Source: Butyrivibrio sp. (GTDB lineage: Bacteria > Bacillota > Clostridia > Lachnospirales > Lachnospiraceae). Taken from it: a stretch of 64,000 nt of DNA. Under the pieces are notes generated by a model. That model worked only from the letters and a program-made list of their open reading frames with translations, did not search any database and was not told where the DNA came from. The stretch spans positions 1 through 64,000 of the forward strand of contig SVFV01000005.1 in the NCBI GenBank assembly GCA_015056655.1. The letters are read 5' to 3'. Both the position numbers and the translations under genes were made by a program. This document shows, one piece after another, positions 1 through 7,255 of this stretch; position 1 is the stretch's first letter; each line of letters opens with the position of its first letter.

Positions 1-7
1 TTTGCAT

Positions 8-58
8 GGCCCGGTCTTGCCCGGGCCTTCAATTCAAGGTTGCGCCATCAAGGCGCAA
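8..58 (+). other. Two GC-rich hairpins at the window edge
   Basis: Two perfect 7-bp stems follow each other: GGCCCGG (8-14) with CCGGGCC (21-27), and TTGCGCC (40-46) with GGCGCAA (52-58), the latter followed by TTTCC. They probably end a plus-strand transcript that enters from the left of the window, or form a convergent terminator pair with the ychF terminator. No gene is visible in this stretch. Confidence 0.4.
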
Positions 59-71
59 TTTCCTATTAAAT

Positions 72-112
72 AAAAAAGCGCCAACGCAAGCATTTAGCTT
101 GCATTGACGCCT
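72..112 (-). terminator. Rho-independent terminator of ychF
   Basis: Read on the minus strand, a GC-rich stem (GGCGTCAATGCAAGC paired with GCTTGCGTTGGCGC around a short TAAAT loop) is followed directly by six T residues. It lies 13 bases past the ychF stop codon. Confidence 0.85.
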
Positions 113-124
113 CGCGCATCATTT

Positions 125-1222
125 TTATACGTTGAATCTAAAGAGAATTACATCGCCGTCCTGAACGACATACTCTTTGCCTTCCATACGAACAAGACCT
201 TTTTCTCTTGCTGCGGAAAGTGATCCTTCACGAAGAAGATCCTCGTAGTTGATAACCTCAGCCTTGATGAACCCACGTTCAAAGTCTGTGTGGATCTTAC
301 CTGCAGCCTGAGGAGCCTTTGTTCCAATCTTAATTGTCCATGCTCTTGTCTCGTCCTCACCAGATGTAAGGAAACTCATAAGTCCAAGCGTTCTGTAGCT
401 AGCAGCGATGAGCTTATCAAGACCTGACTCTTTAAGACCAAGACTCTCAAGGAACTCTGCCTTCTCATCAGCCTCAAGCTCTGAAATCTCAGCCTCAATC
501 TGAGCGCTGATTACGAACACTTCACTTCCTGACTTTGCAGCAAGTTCTCTTACTGCTGCAACATACTGGTTTGATGCACCATCATCAGCAAGATCATCAT
601 CCTTAACATTTGCAGCATAGATAACAGGCTTCCATGTAAGAAGATCATAGCTGTTCATAAGAGCCTTTTCATCTTCATCATCAAGTTCAAGCTCTCTGGC
701 CATCTTACCGCCTTCAAGAACTTCCTTGATCTTATTAAGAAGCTCAAGCTCTTTTGCTGCTGCCTTATCCATTCTTGCAGCCTTGGTTGTCTTTGCAATT
801 CTTCTCTCAAGAACCTCAAGGTCAGCAAACACAAGCTCAAGGTTGATTGTATCGATATCTCTTGCAGGATCTACGCTTCCATCAACGTGAACTACGTTAG
901 GATCCTCGAAGCATCTTACAACATGAACGATAGCATCTGTCTCACGAATGTTAGCAAGGAACTGGTTTCCAAGGCCTTCACCCTTAGAAGCACCCTTAAC
1001 AAGTCCTGCAATATCAACGAATTCGATTGTAGCAGGTGTAACCTTCTTAGAATTATAGAGGTCACCAAGGAGCTTAAGTCTCTTATCCGGTACTGCAACG
1101 ATTCCCACGTTAGGATCGATTGTTGCAAAAGGATAGTTCGCAGCAAGTGCTCCTGCATTTGTAAGTGAATTAAAAAGGGTACTCTTTCCGACGTTCGGAA
1201 GTCCCACGATTCCTAGTTTCAT
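125..1222 (-). CDS. ychF: Ribosome-binding ATPase/GTPase YchF (OBG-like)
   Basis: YchF is a universally conserved cytoplasmic P-loop protein of the Obg family that prefers ATP and associates with ribosomes, and is linked to translation and oxidative-stress control. The 365-residue product has the G1 motif GLPNVGKST at residues 7-15, a G3-type motif in the [20 protein letters not shown] stretch, a central coiled-coil insertion and a C-terminal TGS domain ending in [11 protein letters not shown]. Length is normal for the family. The ATG at 1222 lies inside the left attachment repeat of the ICE, so the codons for MKLGI come from that repeat. The ribosome binding site GGAGG just upstream comes from the ICE end and not from the native chromosome, whose upstream region is now beside 48,554. 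The coding sequence is intact, and a terminator follows it. Confidence 0.97.
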   Translation of the reverse strand: MKLGIVGLPNVGKSTLFNSLTNAGALAANYPFATIDPNVGIVAVPDKRLKLLGDLYNSKKVTPATIEFVDIAGLVKGASKGEGLGNQFLANIRETDAIVHVVRCFEDPNVVHVDGSVDPARDIDTINLELVFADLEVLERRIAKTTKAARMDKAAAKELELLNKIKEVLEGGKMARELELDDEDEKALMNSYDLLTWKPVIYAANVKDDDLADDGASNQYVAAVRELAAKSGSEVFVISAQIEAEISELEADEKAEFLESLGLKESGLDKLIAASYRTLGLMSFLTSGEDETRAWTIKIGTKAPQAAGKIHTDFERGFIKAEVINYEDLLREGSLSAAREKGLVRMEGKEYVVQDGDVILFRFNV

Positions 1223-1229
1223 TTTTTAT
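1207..1229. repeat. Left ICE attachment site (attL core)
   Basis: Twenty-three bases, CGATTCCTAG + TTTCATTTTT + TAT, are identical to 48531-48553. Six more bases (GAAGTC, 1198-1203) also match after a three-base mismatch. The core covers the ychF start codon. It is the chromosome-ICE junction: ychF coding sequence lies to the left, and ICE sequence with the integrase gene lies to the right. Confidence 0.9.
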
Positions 1230-1238
1230 TACCTCCAG

Positions 1239-1252
1239 CCCGTATTTACGGG
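1239..1252. repeat. Perfect palindrome beside attL
   Basis: CCCGTATTTACGGG is a perfect 14-bp palindrome ten bases inside the left core. It lies in the new 5' leader of ychF, just ahead of its ribosome binding site. It could be an integrase or accessory-protein site, or an RNA hairpin that affects ychF expression in the integrated state. The sequence does not decide between them. Confidence 0.5.
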
Positions 1253-1279
1253 ATTCTTTCTATCTAGAATAATGAAATA

Positions 1280-1296
1280 TACACCATTTTACACCA
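1280..1296 (+). promoter_or_regulatory. Left-end TACACCA repeats (putative integrase arm sites)
   Basis: TACACCA occurs at 1280-1286 and 1290-1296, ten bases apart, about 55 bp inside the left core. The same heptamer occurs three times at 11-bp spacing inside the right end (48384, 48395, 48406), in the same orientation. Paired arm-type sites near both ends are expected for Tn916-family tyrosine integrases. The assignment is inferred from position and repetition. Confidence 0.6.
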
Positions 1297-1354
1297 GAAA
1301 TGATAAGTTTTGATTATTTTTTTACTTCCCAACTTTTATACAAAATTATAAAGG

Positions 1355-2530
1355 CTATACAGCAGCCTCAAACTGTTTTATCGCAAGAAGTAAAGAATCA
1401 TCAGTCACATGTACATATGTATCCATCGTGGTGGACAACTGTGCATGTCCCAAAATCTTTTGAAGAGACTTCGGATTAACTCCTCTCTCAATACATCTGG
1501 TAGCAAATGTGTGTCTTAATGCGTGCATACAAAAAGGTTTAATTCCTGCCTTGTCACATATCTTATAAAGGTTGGTATCATAAGTAGAATTCTTGATAGG
1601 CTCTCCGGTCCGGAAATTCACGAATATCAATTCCTTCATGTTTACTGTTCTCTCAAGTCCGGTTCTCGGATCCATGAAAGTTAATACCTGTGACAGTGCC
1701 ATGGATTCTTTCCTGGTGTGCCGCTTTTGATACAACCCATATAATATATCAAAAGCTTCTTCAGTAAGCGGTATTGTCCTGAATCCTGCCATTGTTTTTG
1801 GTGGTCCAGCTCTCCAATACCCACGCTCATGTCTATACTCAAGTGCTTTATCAATTGTCAGGGTTCTATTCTCAATATCAAAGCTGTCCCAAGTTAGACC
1901 TATCAGCTCACCGGTTCTAAGTCCTGTCTGCAAAAGCAACCTAAATTGTTTTGCATTATGATTCTTATCTGCAAATTCGAGGAATTTTTCCTGTTCCTCC
2001 ACAGTGAGAACTCTGCGCGGTGTCTTTACTTTTTTTGTTCTGAAGTTCACTGCATCAAGCGGATGCTTAGGAATAAGATCGTTTAGCAAAGCAGATTTGA
2101 ACATTGAGCCAAGACAAATGTATGTCTGATAGACTGTAGATATTGCGTAATCTGCCTGCATTTCATTAAGAATCTGCTGACAATGCATCGCCTTAACATC
2201 TATAAGCAACATTTTGCCTATATAGTTTTGAACATTAGTGTAGTAGCGATCCTTATAATTTCTTATTGTATTGGGCGATAAATCCTGCTTAAATGTTTTG
2301 ATCCAATACACAAACCACTCATCAACAGTCATGCTATATTCAATGGCTGTGCCTGGTTTTTTATCATCCTCAAGTCGACTTATCGTAACCCACTTTTTGG
2401 CTTCTGCAGCACTATCAAAATATTTTTCTACTCTTTTTCCACTCTTATTAGTAAATCTGGCAGAATATAAACCATCCTTTCTCTGCACAATTCCTTCGCC
2501 GATTTCTCGACCTCTTAAATCTTTACCCAC
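1355..2530 (-). CDS. int: Tyrosine recombinase integrase (Tn916/lambda type)
   Basis: This enzyme integrates and excises the ICE by site-specific recombination. The preferred start is the GTG at 2530 because AAGGAG sits seven bases before it; the ATG at 2584 lacks such a site. The 391-residue product has an N-terminal arm-binding region (LRGREIGEGIVQRKDGLYSA), a SAM-like core-binding domain near residues 65-160, and a catalytic domain with R205, H336, R339, H362 and the nucleophile Y372 (in TTMDTYVHV). All key residues are present, so the enzyme should be active. It is the last gene before attL, transcribed towards ychF, directly after the excisionase fusion gene. About 130 bp separate its stop codon from the att core. 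Confidence 0.95.
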   Translation of the reverse strand: MGKDLRGREIGEGIVQRKDGLYSARFTNKSGKRVEKYFDSAAEAKKWVTISRLEDDKKPGTAIEYSMTVDEWFVYWIKTFKQDLSPNTIRNYKDRYYTNVQNYIGKMLLIDVKAMHCQQILNEMQADYAISTVYQTYICLGSMFKSALLNDLIPKHPLDAVNFRTKKVKTPRRVLTVEEQEKFLEFADKNHNAKQFRLLLQTGLRTGELIGLTWDSFDIENRTLTIDKALEYRHERGYWRAGPPKTMAGFRTIPLTEEAFDILYGLYQKRHTRKESMALSQVLTFMDPRTGLERTVNMKELIFVNFRTGEPIKNSTYDTNLYKICDKAGIKPFCMHALRHTFATRCIERGVNPKSLQKILGHAQLSTTMDTYVHVTDDSLLLAIKQFEAAV

Positions 2531-2618
2531 AATAACACTCCTTCTTATAAAAGAAGCATCATCACGCGTGTATAAAAATAACATAGAAAAGCCTTTTTTT
2601 CAAGATTGGCAGGCTCTG

Positions 2619-3203
2619 TCAGATGAGTTCCACATTATTTAAATACTCGTCAAACGCCTCTCGTTTTATCAATATTTTTCTTCCTACCTGAAATGAAATT
2701 TTGATCAAAGGGTCCTTACATAATTCCCTTATTCTGTTTATCCCAATATTCGAATACTCCGAAGCTTCTTCAACAGTCATTGAAGATTTGTGCCAAATTG
2801 GTACTCCAGGCGAATCAGACTTTGCCAAATCCTTCTTAACAGTTTTCTCTATCTTCTCCAATCCCAACTGTATACGAATTGACTTATTGATCTTTGCTTT
2901 CATAAAGTCCTCTGACAAACTGCCAATGTATCTTATGAGCTTACTACGACTTATAGTAGTTATCTGCTCTGCCATAGATGCTGATTCTTCATCAAGCCCC
3001 CCAATATGATCCAAAAGCACATGAGTGGGAAATCCTTTACTTCGATGAATCTTAGTCGTCACAGGTATTACCGTAATTGTAGGCGAATACTTATTTCCTT
3101 TATTATTTTGTACTATTACAACAGGACGCTCGCCTCTCTGTACAGATCCTATGTTTTCACCCAGATCTGCTAAGTATATGTCTCCTCTTAAAACTTCTCT
3201 CAT
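2619..3203 (-). CDS. MazF-type endoribonuclease toxin fused to Tn916-type excisionase
   Basis: Two domains are joined in one 194-residue reading frame. Residues 1-117 look like a MazF/PemK mRNA interferase (LRGDIYLADL, RPVVIVQNN, SPTITVIPVTTKIHRSKGFP, then the ISRSKLIRYIG region). Residues 134-194 (PIWHKSSMTVEEASEYSN... GRKILIKREAFDEYL) look like Tn916 Xis, a winged helix-turn-helix excisionase that directs the integrase towards excision. A lysine-rich linker joins them. Such excisionases are normally stand-alone proteins of about 67 residues. No MazE-like antitoxin is evident next to it. The gene lies between a sigma-like regulator and int, has a good ribosome binding site (AGGAG), and a terminator hairpin sits directly before that site. 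Whether the toxin domain is catalytically active is not known. Confidence 0.85.
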   Translation of the reverse strand: MREVLRGDIYLADLGENIGSVQRGERPVVIVQNNKGNKYSPTITVIPVTTKIHRSKGFPTHVLLDHIGGLDEESASMAEQITTISRSKLIRYIGSLSEDFMKAKINKSIRIQLGLEKIEKTVKKDLAKSDSPGVPIWHKSSMTVEEASEYSNIGINRIRELCKDPLIKISFQVGRKILIKREAFDEYLNNVELI

Positions 3204-3219
3204 ATTTGTTATATCTCCT

Positions 3220-3266
3220 AAAAAAGGAGCGCTTCCTTCATAAATAAAATATGGAAGAAACGCTCC
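3220..3266 (-). terminator. Terminator hairpin directly upstream of the mazF-xis ribosome binding site
   Basis: On the minus strand a nearly perfect 16-bp stem (GGAGCGTTTCTTCCAT with ATGAAGGAAGCGCTCC, one mismatch plus GU pairs) with an A/T loop is followed by TTTTTT. The ribosome binding site AGGAGA and the ATG of the next gene follow at once. Transcripts from upstream should stop here unless the hairpin is prevented, so this position suggests attenuation or antitermination control of excisionase and integrase. Confidence 0.85.
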
Positions 3267-3606
3267 AAAATATTTATATTGTATCTATTTGTCCTCGACA
3301 CCCGGATTTCGGAAGTCATCAGGCGGCTGCAGCTGACAGCTCCATAGGCTCTTTACCTCCCCGCGGATCTCGCCGGGCCGCTCCCATTACGATGAGTTGT
3401 GGCTGAGCGGAAGTATCATTATCCATGTTATTGTCATCGCCAGACCGGTGCTAACGGCTTTCAGTGAGGCTATATCGCACAAGGCGTACCTTTGGGGCTT
3501 GAATAACAGGAACGTACCTGATGAATGGCTATTTACTTTTCAATGTCCGACAAATGAGTTTTTATCCTCTCATCTATCCGAACAGAGAAGTTACTGATGG
3601 TACCCC
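3267..3606 (-). ncRNA. GC-rich untranslated leader between sigma-like gene and mazF-xis (possible structured RNA)
   Basis: This 340-base stretch is much richer in G and C than its neighbours, especially 3298-3480 (for example GCGGCCCGGCGAG and CAGCTGCAGCCGCC on the minus strand). No convincing gene fills it. It would be the 5' leader of the mazF-xis-int transcript and ends in the strong terminator hairpin. The features suggest a regulatory RNA or a conserved non-coding ICE segment, but no known riboswitch motif was recognised. Confidence 0.4.
3319..3426 (-). CDS. Possible 35-codon leader peptide, Ala-rich
   Basis: An ATG-initiated frame in the GC-rich leader encodes 35 residues beginning MDNDTSAQPQLIVMG and ending MELSAAAA, then two stop codons in a row. 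There is no clear Shine-Dalgarno sequence. It could be a translated leader peptide coupled to the attenuator, a small antitoxin for the MazF domain, or chance. It is listed because it lies in the leader of a toxin gene that has no visible antitoxin. Confidence is low. Confidence 0.2.
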   Translation of the reverse strand: MDNDTSAQPQLIVMGAARRDPRGGKEPMELSAAAA

Positions 3607-4125
3607 TTAGTTTTTATATTTTTGAATTTTCTTAATTGCCTCGTTCAAAGATTTCAACACATTCTTATGTGAAACGCCTTCTAGTTCAGCTATTTCACGC
3701 GCAGTCAAATCATTATAAAAATATAGTTTGAGCCTCCTTTTCTGAATATCTGTAAGAGTTTCAACAGCCTTACGTAAGCATTCTACCTCATCCATCTGGA
3801 CAACTATATCCTCTGGTTCATCCTTTGAAAAAACAGAATATATATACTCAGTTTCTCCCTCCACATATCCGTCCAGTGAGCAGGTTCTGACTCTTCTCAT
3901 TCTATGTTTAGCCTCATTTCTGTCATAATCCTTAAGCACCTCTCCCTGAGCTTTTGTCATGACAACAAATGGCTTGAACATAGATAATTCATCTCCATAT
4001 TTTTCTATAAGCATTTCACTATCCAGCTCCGTGATAACAGCCCACTTGATTCCGCCTTTCATCCCAGGGTACTCATATCCCAGGTTGATTACTTCATATT
4101 CCTTATTATTATCTTTATTATTCAT
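3607..4125 (-). CDS. Sigma-70 region-4-like regulator (Tn916 Orf7-like)
   Basis: The start at 4125 is chosen because GGAGG lies eight bases upstream, giving 172 residues. The C-terminal 50 residues resemble sigma region 4: LTDIQKRRLKLYFYNDLTAREIAELEGVS followed by HKNVLKSLNEAIKKIQKY. The N-terminal half (YEVINLGYEYPGMKGGIKWA, then MRRVRTCSLDGY) resembles the small sigma-like proteins common in Tn916 and Tn1549 relatives, where the homologue helps control excision and transfer genes. It lies upstream of the mazF-xis-int leader on the same strand, so it may drive or antiterminate that transcript. Two palindromic operators lie 89-153 bp upstream. Confidence 0.7.
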   Translation of the reverse strand: MNNKDNNKEYEVINLGYEYPGMKGGIKWAVITELDSEMLIEKYGDELSMFKPFVVMTKAQGEVLKDYDRNEAKHRMRRVRTCSLDGYVEGETEYIYSVFSKDEPEDIVVQMDEVECLRKAVETLTDIQKRRLKLYFYNDLTAREIAELEGVSHKNVLKSLNEAIKKIQKYKN

Positions 4126-4213
4126 TTTCCGTTTCCTCCGATTTTTGAAAGTTGTCAGTTTCAAAAACCGGGCTTCACGGATATCTGCCTATGTAAGTTT
4201 CCCAATTAAAAAT

Positions 4214-4278
4214 GTTCAAATCTGAACCTTATTCAGAGAAAACAGAGAAAAATCTCCGAAATGAGTTCAAATTTGAAC
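4214..4278. promoter_or_regulatory. Tandem palindromic operators before the sigma-like gene
   Basis: GTTCAAATCTGAAC (4214-4227) and GTTCAAATTTGAAC (4265-4278) are near-identical 14-bp palindromes with centres 51 bp apart, close to five helical turns. On the minus strand the inner one overlaps a TTGAAC hexamer that, with TACATA 18 bases on, could form a promoter for the sigma-like gene. They look like sites for a dimeric repressor, possibly the XRE protein at 5817-6176. The rest of 4126-4464 shows no gene. Confidence 0.6.
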
Positions 4279-4464
4279 GCTAAAAATTGGCATAATAAAA
4301 AGACGGTAGCAAAACAGAATACCCGTCATGGATATTTCCTCTGTTCTGCTCCGCCTTTCAACATCAATTACTGTTCATAGTCCGTCTAAGCAAACTCTTG
4401 CTGCATGCTGCGAACCTTCCACAATTACGGATTCGACGCCCAATACACACAGCTCATATCAATA

Positions 4465-4719
4465 TTAAGTTGTAGTTGAGAATGCTTTTTTAAGCATCTT
4501 TTTTTCTTTTCTGCGGATTCTGGCAACCTTCCTCCTGTCCTTAAAGACAAACGGTACATCTCCCATATTCATTATGACAAGTCTTCTTCCGCATTCTCTA
4601 CAGGGCTCTATTATTCGCCCTATATTCATATCGGTATCACACACCCATTTCCCACAATATGGGCAGTGTAATTCCTCCAATTCCCTCTCAAAACAAGCCG
4701 CTACATTTATATCTGCCAT
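4465..4719 (-). CDS. Small zinc-ribbon protein, unknown function
   Basis: The ATG at 4719 has GGGAG eight bases upstream, giving 84 residues. Two CxxC pairs, CPYC and CREC, spaced about 25 residues apart, form a zinc ribbon in the middle of the protein. The C-terminal part is very basic (DRRKVARIRRKEKKMLKKAF), which suggests nucleic-acid binding. I do not recognise a named family. It sits in the ICE regulatory region between the sigma-like gene and an unknown regulator, separated from the latter by a terminator, so it may have its own promoter in the 317-bp gap 4720-5036. Nothing else was seen in that gap apart from the terminator. Confidence 0.6.
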   Translation of the reverse strand: MADINVAACFERELEELHCPYCGKWVCDTDMNIGRIIEPCRECGRRLVIMNMGDVPFVFKDRRKVARIRRKEKKMLKKAFSTTT

Positions 4720-5010
4720 TGCATATTCTCCCAACAATTTTTTACTCTTTCTACCAAAACCTGATAACTCGGAATTACAATGGTCCACATCTTATGCGGC
4801 CATATAAACATTTACACTCTTTTTCATAACAATCACCAGCTCCCCACTCAGTGATATGTTTCCCCAATTAAATGACTCCTCCTTTCTGCAACGATAGGCA
4901 TTTTATCATATGATTACTGGCATTTGGCGGATTTAATGAAGTCTGTTAAACTTTAAACGTAGTTTGTTTGTTTTTTATTGCGTAATTATTGAATGTTTCT
5001 CAATTAACAT

Positions 5011-5035
5011 AAAAAGAGCAGCCTCAAAGCTGCTC
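5011..5035 (-). terminator. Terminator after the 5037-5702 gene
   Basis: GAGCAGC and GCTGCTC form a 7-bp perfect stem with a six-base loop, followed on the minus strand by TTTTT. It begins two bases after the stop codon of the gene at 5037-5702. Confidence 0.85.
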
Positions 5036-5036
5036 C

Positions 5037-5702
5037 CTAAACATATTTCATCCACCATCTATGCTGTTCTGGTCTTGGTATAATTCCTTCTTCTATATCT
5101 TCCATTTCTCTTCTGACAGCATATATCCACATCAAGATTCCAAAAATTGCCATGCCTGCTTCTTTTTTACTCTCAAGAGTTGAGCGACTTATCTGTAATT
5201 GTCTGGCATACTCCTCGTTAGTGAGAGAGCTTGCCTCTCCAGTAAAAAAGCAATCTGTGAGTATCGTCCTGATAAGCTTACCATCCTTACGTCTGTCTTT
5301 TTCGGGATCATATGGCGTACCTGACACATTACCATCAAGCATCCTCTCTATTTTATCAAGCATCCCATCTGACTTTCCTTTGATCCAAATAGTACGTACA
5401 AGTTCCCATATAAAATCTCCACGTCCTCCATATTCGGCAGGAATTGGTATCGGTTTATCGTGATTAAAAACATTCGGCATTTGATCGACCAGAAGAATGT
5501 ACCAGTGTCTCAGCCTGAGCTTTTGGGATTGTATGACTGAAGGCACTTTGTTATTAGCGTCTTCTTCACCTACCACTTGTCCAGCTAACAATCTGCTAAG
5601 CATGTCCTCTGCAAATTCAGAAGCATCTTTAACGCTAAAGCCTTCTTGCTCACATAACTCTGCTGCAAGTTTTTCCGCTGTCATTCTAGTTTCTTTAGGC
5701 AT
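5037..5702 (-). CDS. Unknown ICE protein with C-terminal helix-turn-helix
   Basis: The start at 5702 follows AAAGGAGG, giving 221 residues. The C-terminal third (LTNEEYARQLQISRSTLESK then KEAGMAIFGILMWIYAVR) looks like a DNA-binding helix-turn-helix of the phage late-regulator or sigma region-4 kind. The N-terminal part (MTAEKLAAELCEQEGFSVKD) is helical, and the middle holds the pattern HDKPIPIPAEYGGRGDFIWE. I do not recognise a named family. It is a single gene with its own terminator, between the zinc-ribbon gene and the XRE repressor, which suggests an ICE-specific regulator. No enzyme motifs are visible. Confidence 0.6.
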   Translation of the reverse strand: MPKETRMTAEKLAAELCEQEGFSVKDASEFAEDMLSRLLAGQVVGEEDANNKVPSVIQSQKLRLRHWYILLVDQMPNVFNHDKPIPIPAEYGGRGDFIWELVRTIWIKGKSDGMLDKIERMLDGNVSGTPYDPEKDRRKDGKLIRTILTDCFFTGEASSLTNEEYARQLQISRSTLESKKEAGMAIFGILMWIYAVRREMEDIEEGIIPRPEQHRWWMKYV

Positions 5703-5816
5703 AACCCCTCCTTTATGCACAGCTTATAATCAAAAACAGGGAGACAAAACACTACTTGTTCCAGTCCCCCTGTCGTAACCATTGTTTGCATCTTTGTGGC
5801 AATGTAGTTTCAGAAT

Positions 5817-6176
5817 TTATGATTTTATATCTCTTCTCTCCAGTTCTATTGCTAGTAATTTCATATATAAAAGAATTCTCTTTGAGCTGATTTTTCTTAG
5901 CTGATTTTCGACTACAAATTCCATTCTTCCATGCTCCCCGAAAAGCAGCTCATCTATTGAAAAATTCAGCTCTTTAGCAAGCTTTGCAACGACTTCAATT
6001 GGTATCTTAGTTCTCCCGGCTTCATACTCAGCTATGGTATTTGCTGTTCTCCCAATCCTTATTCCTAACGCTTGCTGTGTAACTCCAGCTTCAAGTCTAT
6101 ATCTTTGAAGTCTCTTGCCAACTTGAATATGAAATTCTTTAGCTTCAGACTTCTTTTTTGGGTTATCTCTTTTCAC
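5817..6176 (-). CDS. XRE-family repressor-like regulator
   Basis: A GTG at 6176, preceded by AGGAG, is the best start and gives 119 residues; an ATG at 6215 would add 13 residues but has no good ribosome binding site. Residues 20-75 form a classic XRE helix-turn-helix (VGKRLQRYRLEAGVTQQALG, then TANTIAEYEAGRTKIP, then LNFSIDELLFG). The short basic C-terminal tail may help dimerisation. It is the outermost regulator of the left ICE end, like the cI/ImmR-type repressors that hold many ICEs quiescent. Candidate targets in the window are the dyad at 6257-6283 next to its own promoter and the palindromes at 4214-4278. Confidence 0.85.
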   Translation of the reverse strand: MKRDNPKKKSEAKEFHIQVGKRLQRYRLEAGVTQQALGIRIGRTANTIAEYEAGRTKIPIEVVAKLAKELNFSIDELLFGEHGRMEFVVENQLRKISSKRILLYMKLLAIELERRDIKS

Positions 6177-6256
6177 TCGTTTTCTCCTATTCCCTACATC
6201 ACATGATACAAGCAATGGTCGTTAACGATTCACAGAGTTATCCATATTTTTTAATC

Positions 6257-6283
6257 GAAACCGCCAGTATTATTGGTGGTTTC
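6257..6283. promoter_or_regulatory. 27-bp dyad upstream of the XRE gene
   Basis: GAAACCGCC (6257-6265) and GGTGGTTTC (6275-6283) are inverted copies, one base different, around nine bases. The inner bases CCA...TGG extend the symmetry. It lies 80-107 bp upstream of the XRE start codon and is a plausible autoregulatory operator. The surrounding stretch 6177-6583 holds no convincing gene. Confidence 0.5.
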
Positions 6284-6331
6284 ATAACTACTACTGTAAA
6301 AACATCCCTATTACCGCACAAAGTACATACA

Positions 6332-6374
6332 AAAAATCCCGATACACGACAACCCTTATTGCCAATGTATCGGG
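6332..6374 (-). terminator. Minus-strand terminator
   Basis: CCCGATACA (6338-6346) and TGTATCGGG (6366-6374) form a perfect 9-bp stem, followed on the minus strand by TTTTTT. It would end transcripts coming from the small membrane-protein genes at 6584-7053 and insulate the XRE promoter. Confidence 0.7.
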
Positions 6375-6583
6375 ATAAGTAATGATTATTCTGTTGTAAC
6401 AACTGTCAATACTCAAAAAAGCTGACAATATCTTCATAAATAATAACTGCCTCTGCATCTCTGCCAAGTACCTACAATAAATGATGAGCTTGCTGCTGAA
6501 CACATCTCAAGTAAAACAGCTTAATCCGTCTACACTAAAGCGCAGCCGATGTCTATGAACACCAGCTGCGCCTTTGCTTTACG

Positions 6584-6817
6584 TTAAAAAAGTTTTCTTC
6601 CAAGCCATATGCAGATGCAGGCTCCTACTGTCGATACCACAAGGCTGCCAATCCATCCGTTGGCGGATAATCCTATAAGATTGAACACCAGGCCTCCGAC
6701 AAATCCTCCTCCGATTCCCAGAAGAATGTTCTTAAGAGTTCCTGAAGACTCTCCCATGATCCTACTTGCAACGAAGCCTGCAATGGCTCCAAGAATAAGT
6801 CCCATTATTATTCCCAT
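6584..6817 (-). CDS. GlsB/YeaQ/YmgE-family small membrane protein
   Basis: This is a 77-residue, very hydrophobic protein with three predicted membrane helices and the glycine-rich pattern typical of the family: MGLILGAIAGFVASRIMG, then LLGIGGGFVGGLVFNLIG, then GACICIWLGRKLF. Family members are induced by stress, and their biochemical role is unclear. The start has a strong GAGGAG site ten bases upstream. A GCGCAGC/GCTGCGC hairpin at about 6541-6555 follows the gene but has a poor T tract. It may be co-transcribed with the 6841-7053 membrane protein. Both lie between the ICE regulators and the cargo, so they count as cargo. Confidence 0.85.
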   Translation of the reverse strand: MGIIMGLILGAIAGFVASRIMGESSGTLKNILLGIGGGFVGGLVFNLIGLSANGWIGSLVVSTVGACICIWLGRKLF

Positions 6818-6840
6818 GTTCTCTCCTCCTCATCAATTAC

Positions 6841-7053
6841 TCATGCACGGCTGAAAAGACTTACCAGCCCTACTATTACAAGTATCGGAAGTGCAATATA
6901 TATTAACCCGCCAAACAGCATTATCATCAATATCGCAGGCAGGAATACGATATACAGCATCACCTTCATGATGCTCCAGGATGCCCTGAATGCAAATCCT
7001 ATAAGCTTTCCAAATATACCGAAGAATAAAACCATAAACAACAATGTCATCAT
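6841..7053 (-). CDS. Small hydrophobic membrane protein, unknown
   Basis: About 70 residues, almost entirely hydrophobic, with two or three likely membrane helices and a short charged end (GLVSLFSRA). The ATG at 7053 is preferred because GAGGTG lies seven bases before it; a GTG at 7062 would add three residues. It ends 24 bases upstream of the GlsB-like gene, so the two probably form one operon. It may belong to the short membrane proteins that accompany YeaQ-type genes. No specific family is recognised. Confidence 0.6.
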   Translation of the reverse strand: MMTLLFMVLFFGIFGKLIGFAFRASWSIMKVMLYIVFLPAILMIMLFGGLIYIALPILVIVGLVSLFSRA

Positions 7054-7255
7054 AACACTCACCTCTTTCGCACAACATCATTAGCAGTTACTTTTTTCTA
7101 TCCATCGGTTTTTCCTCTTTCTGTATGTTTACAAACTTTTTTATTTTTCTGTTGATGTTATCATTATAGAGGTGGCCGTTCTTAGTTTACATAATTACTT
7201 CAGTGATTTTGGAACGGTTATTTCACTTTTTCAGCAAAATATAAAGGAGCACATT

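Noticed and set aside
887..1168. Plus-strand frames inside ychF and other long genes
   Set aside because: They lie antisense within clearly conserved genes, lack ribosome binding sites and show no family similarity.
125..1222. Disruption of ychF by the insertion
   Set aside because: The start codon and all downstream codons are restored by the att repeat. Only the leader is exchanged.
3397..3597. Plus-strand frame of 66 codons in the GC-rich leader
   Set aside because: No ribosome binding site and opposite to all neighbouring genes. It runs across the leader and its composition fits a shadow frame of a structured RNA better than a gene.
6291..6503. Minus-strand frame of 70 codons
   Set aside because: It crosses the terminator hairpin at 6332-6374, has no ribosome binding site, and its composition is not protein-like.
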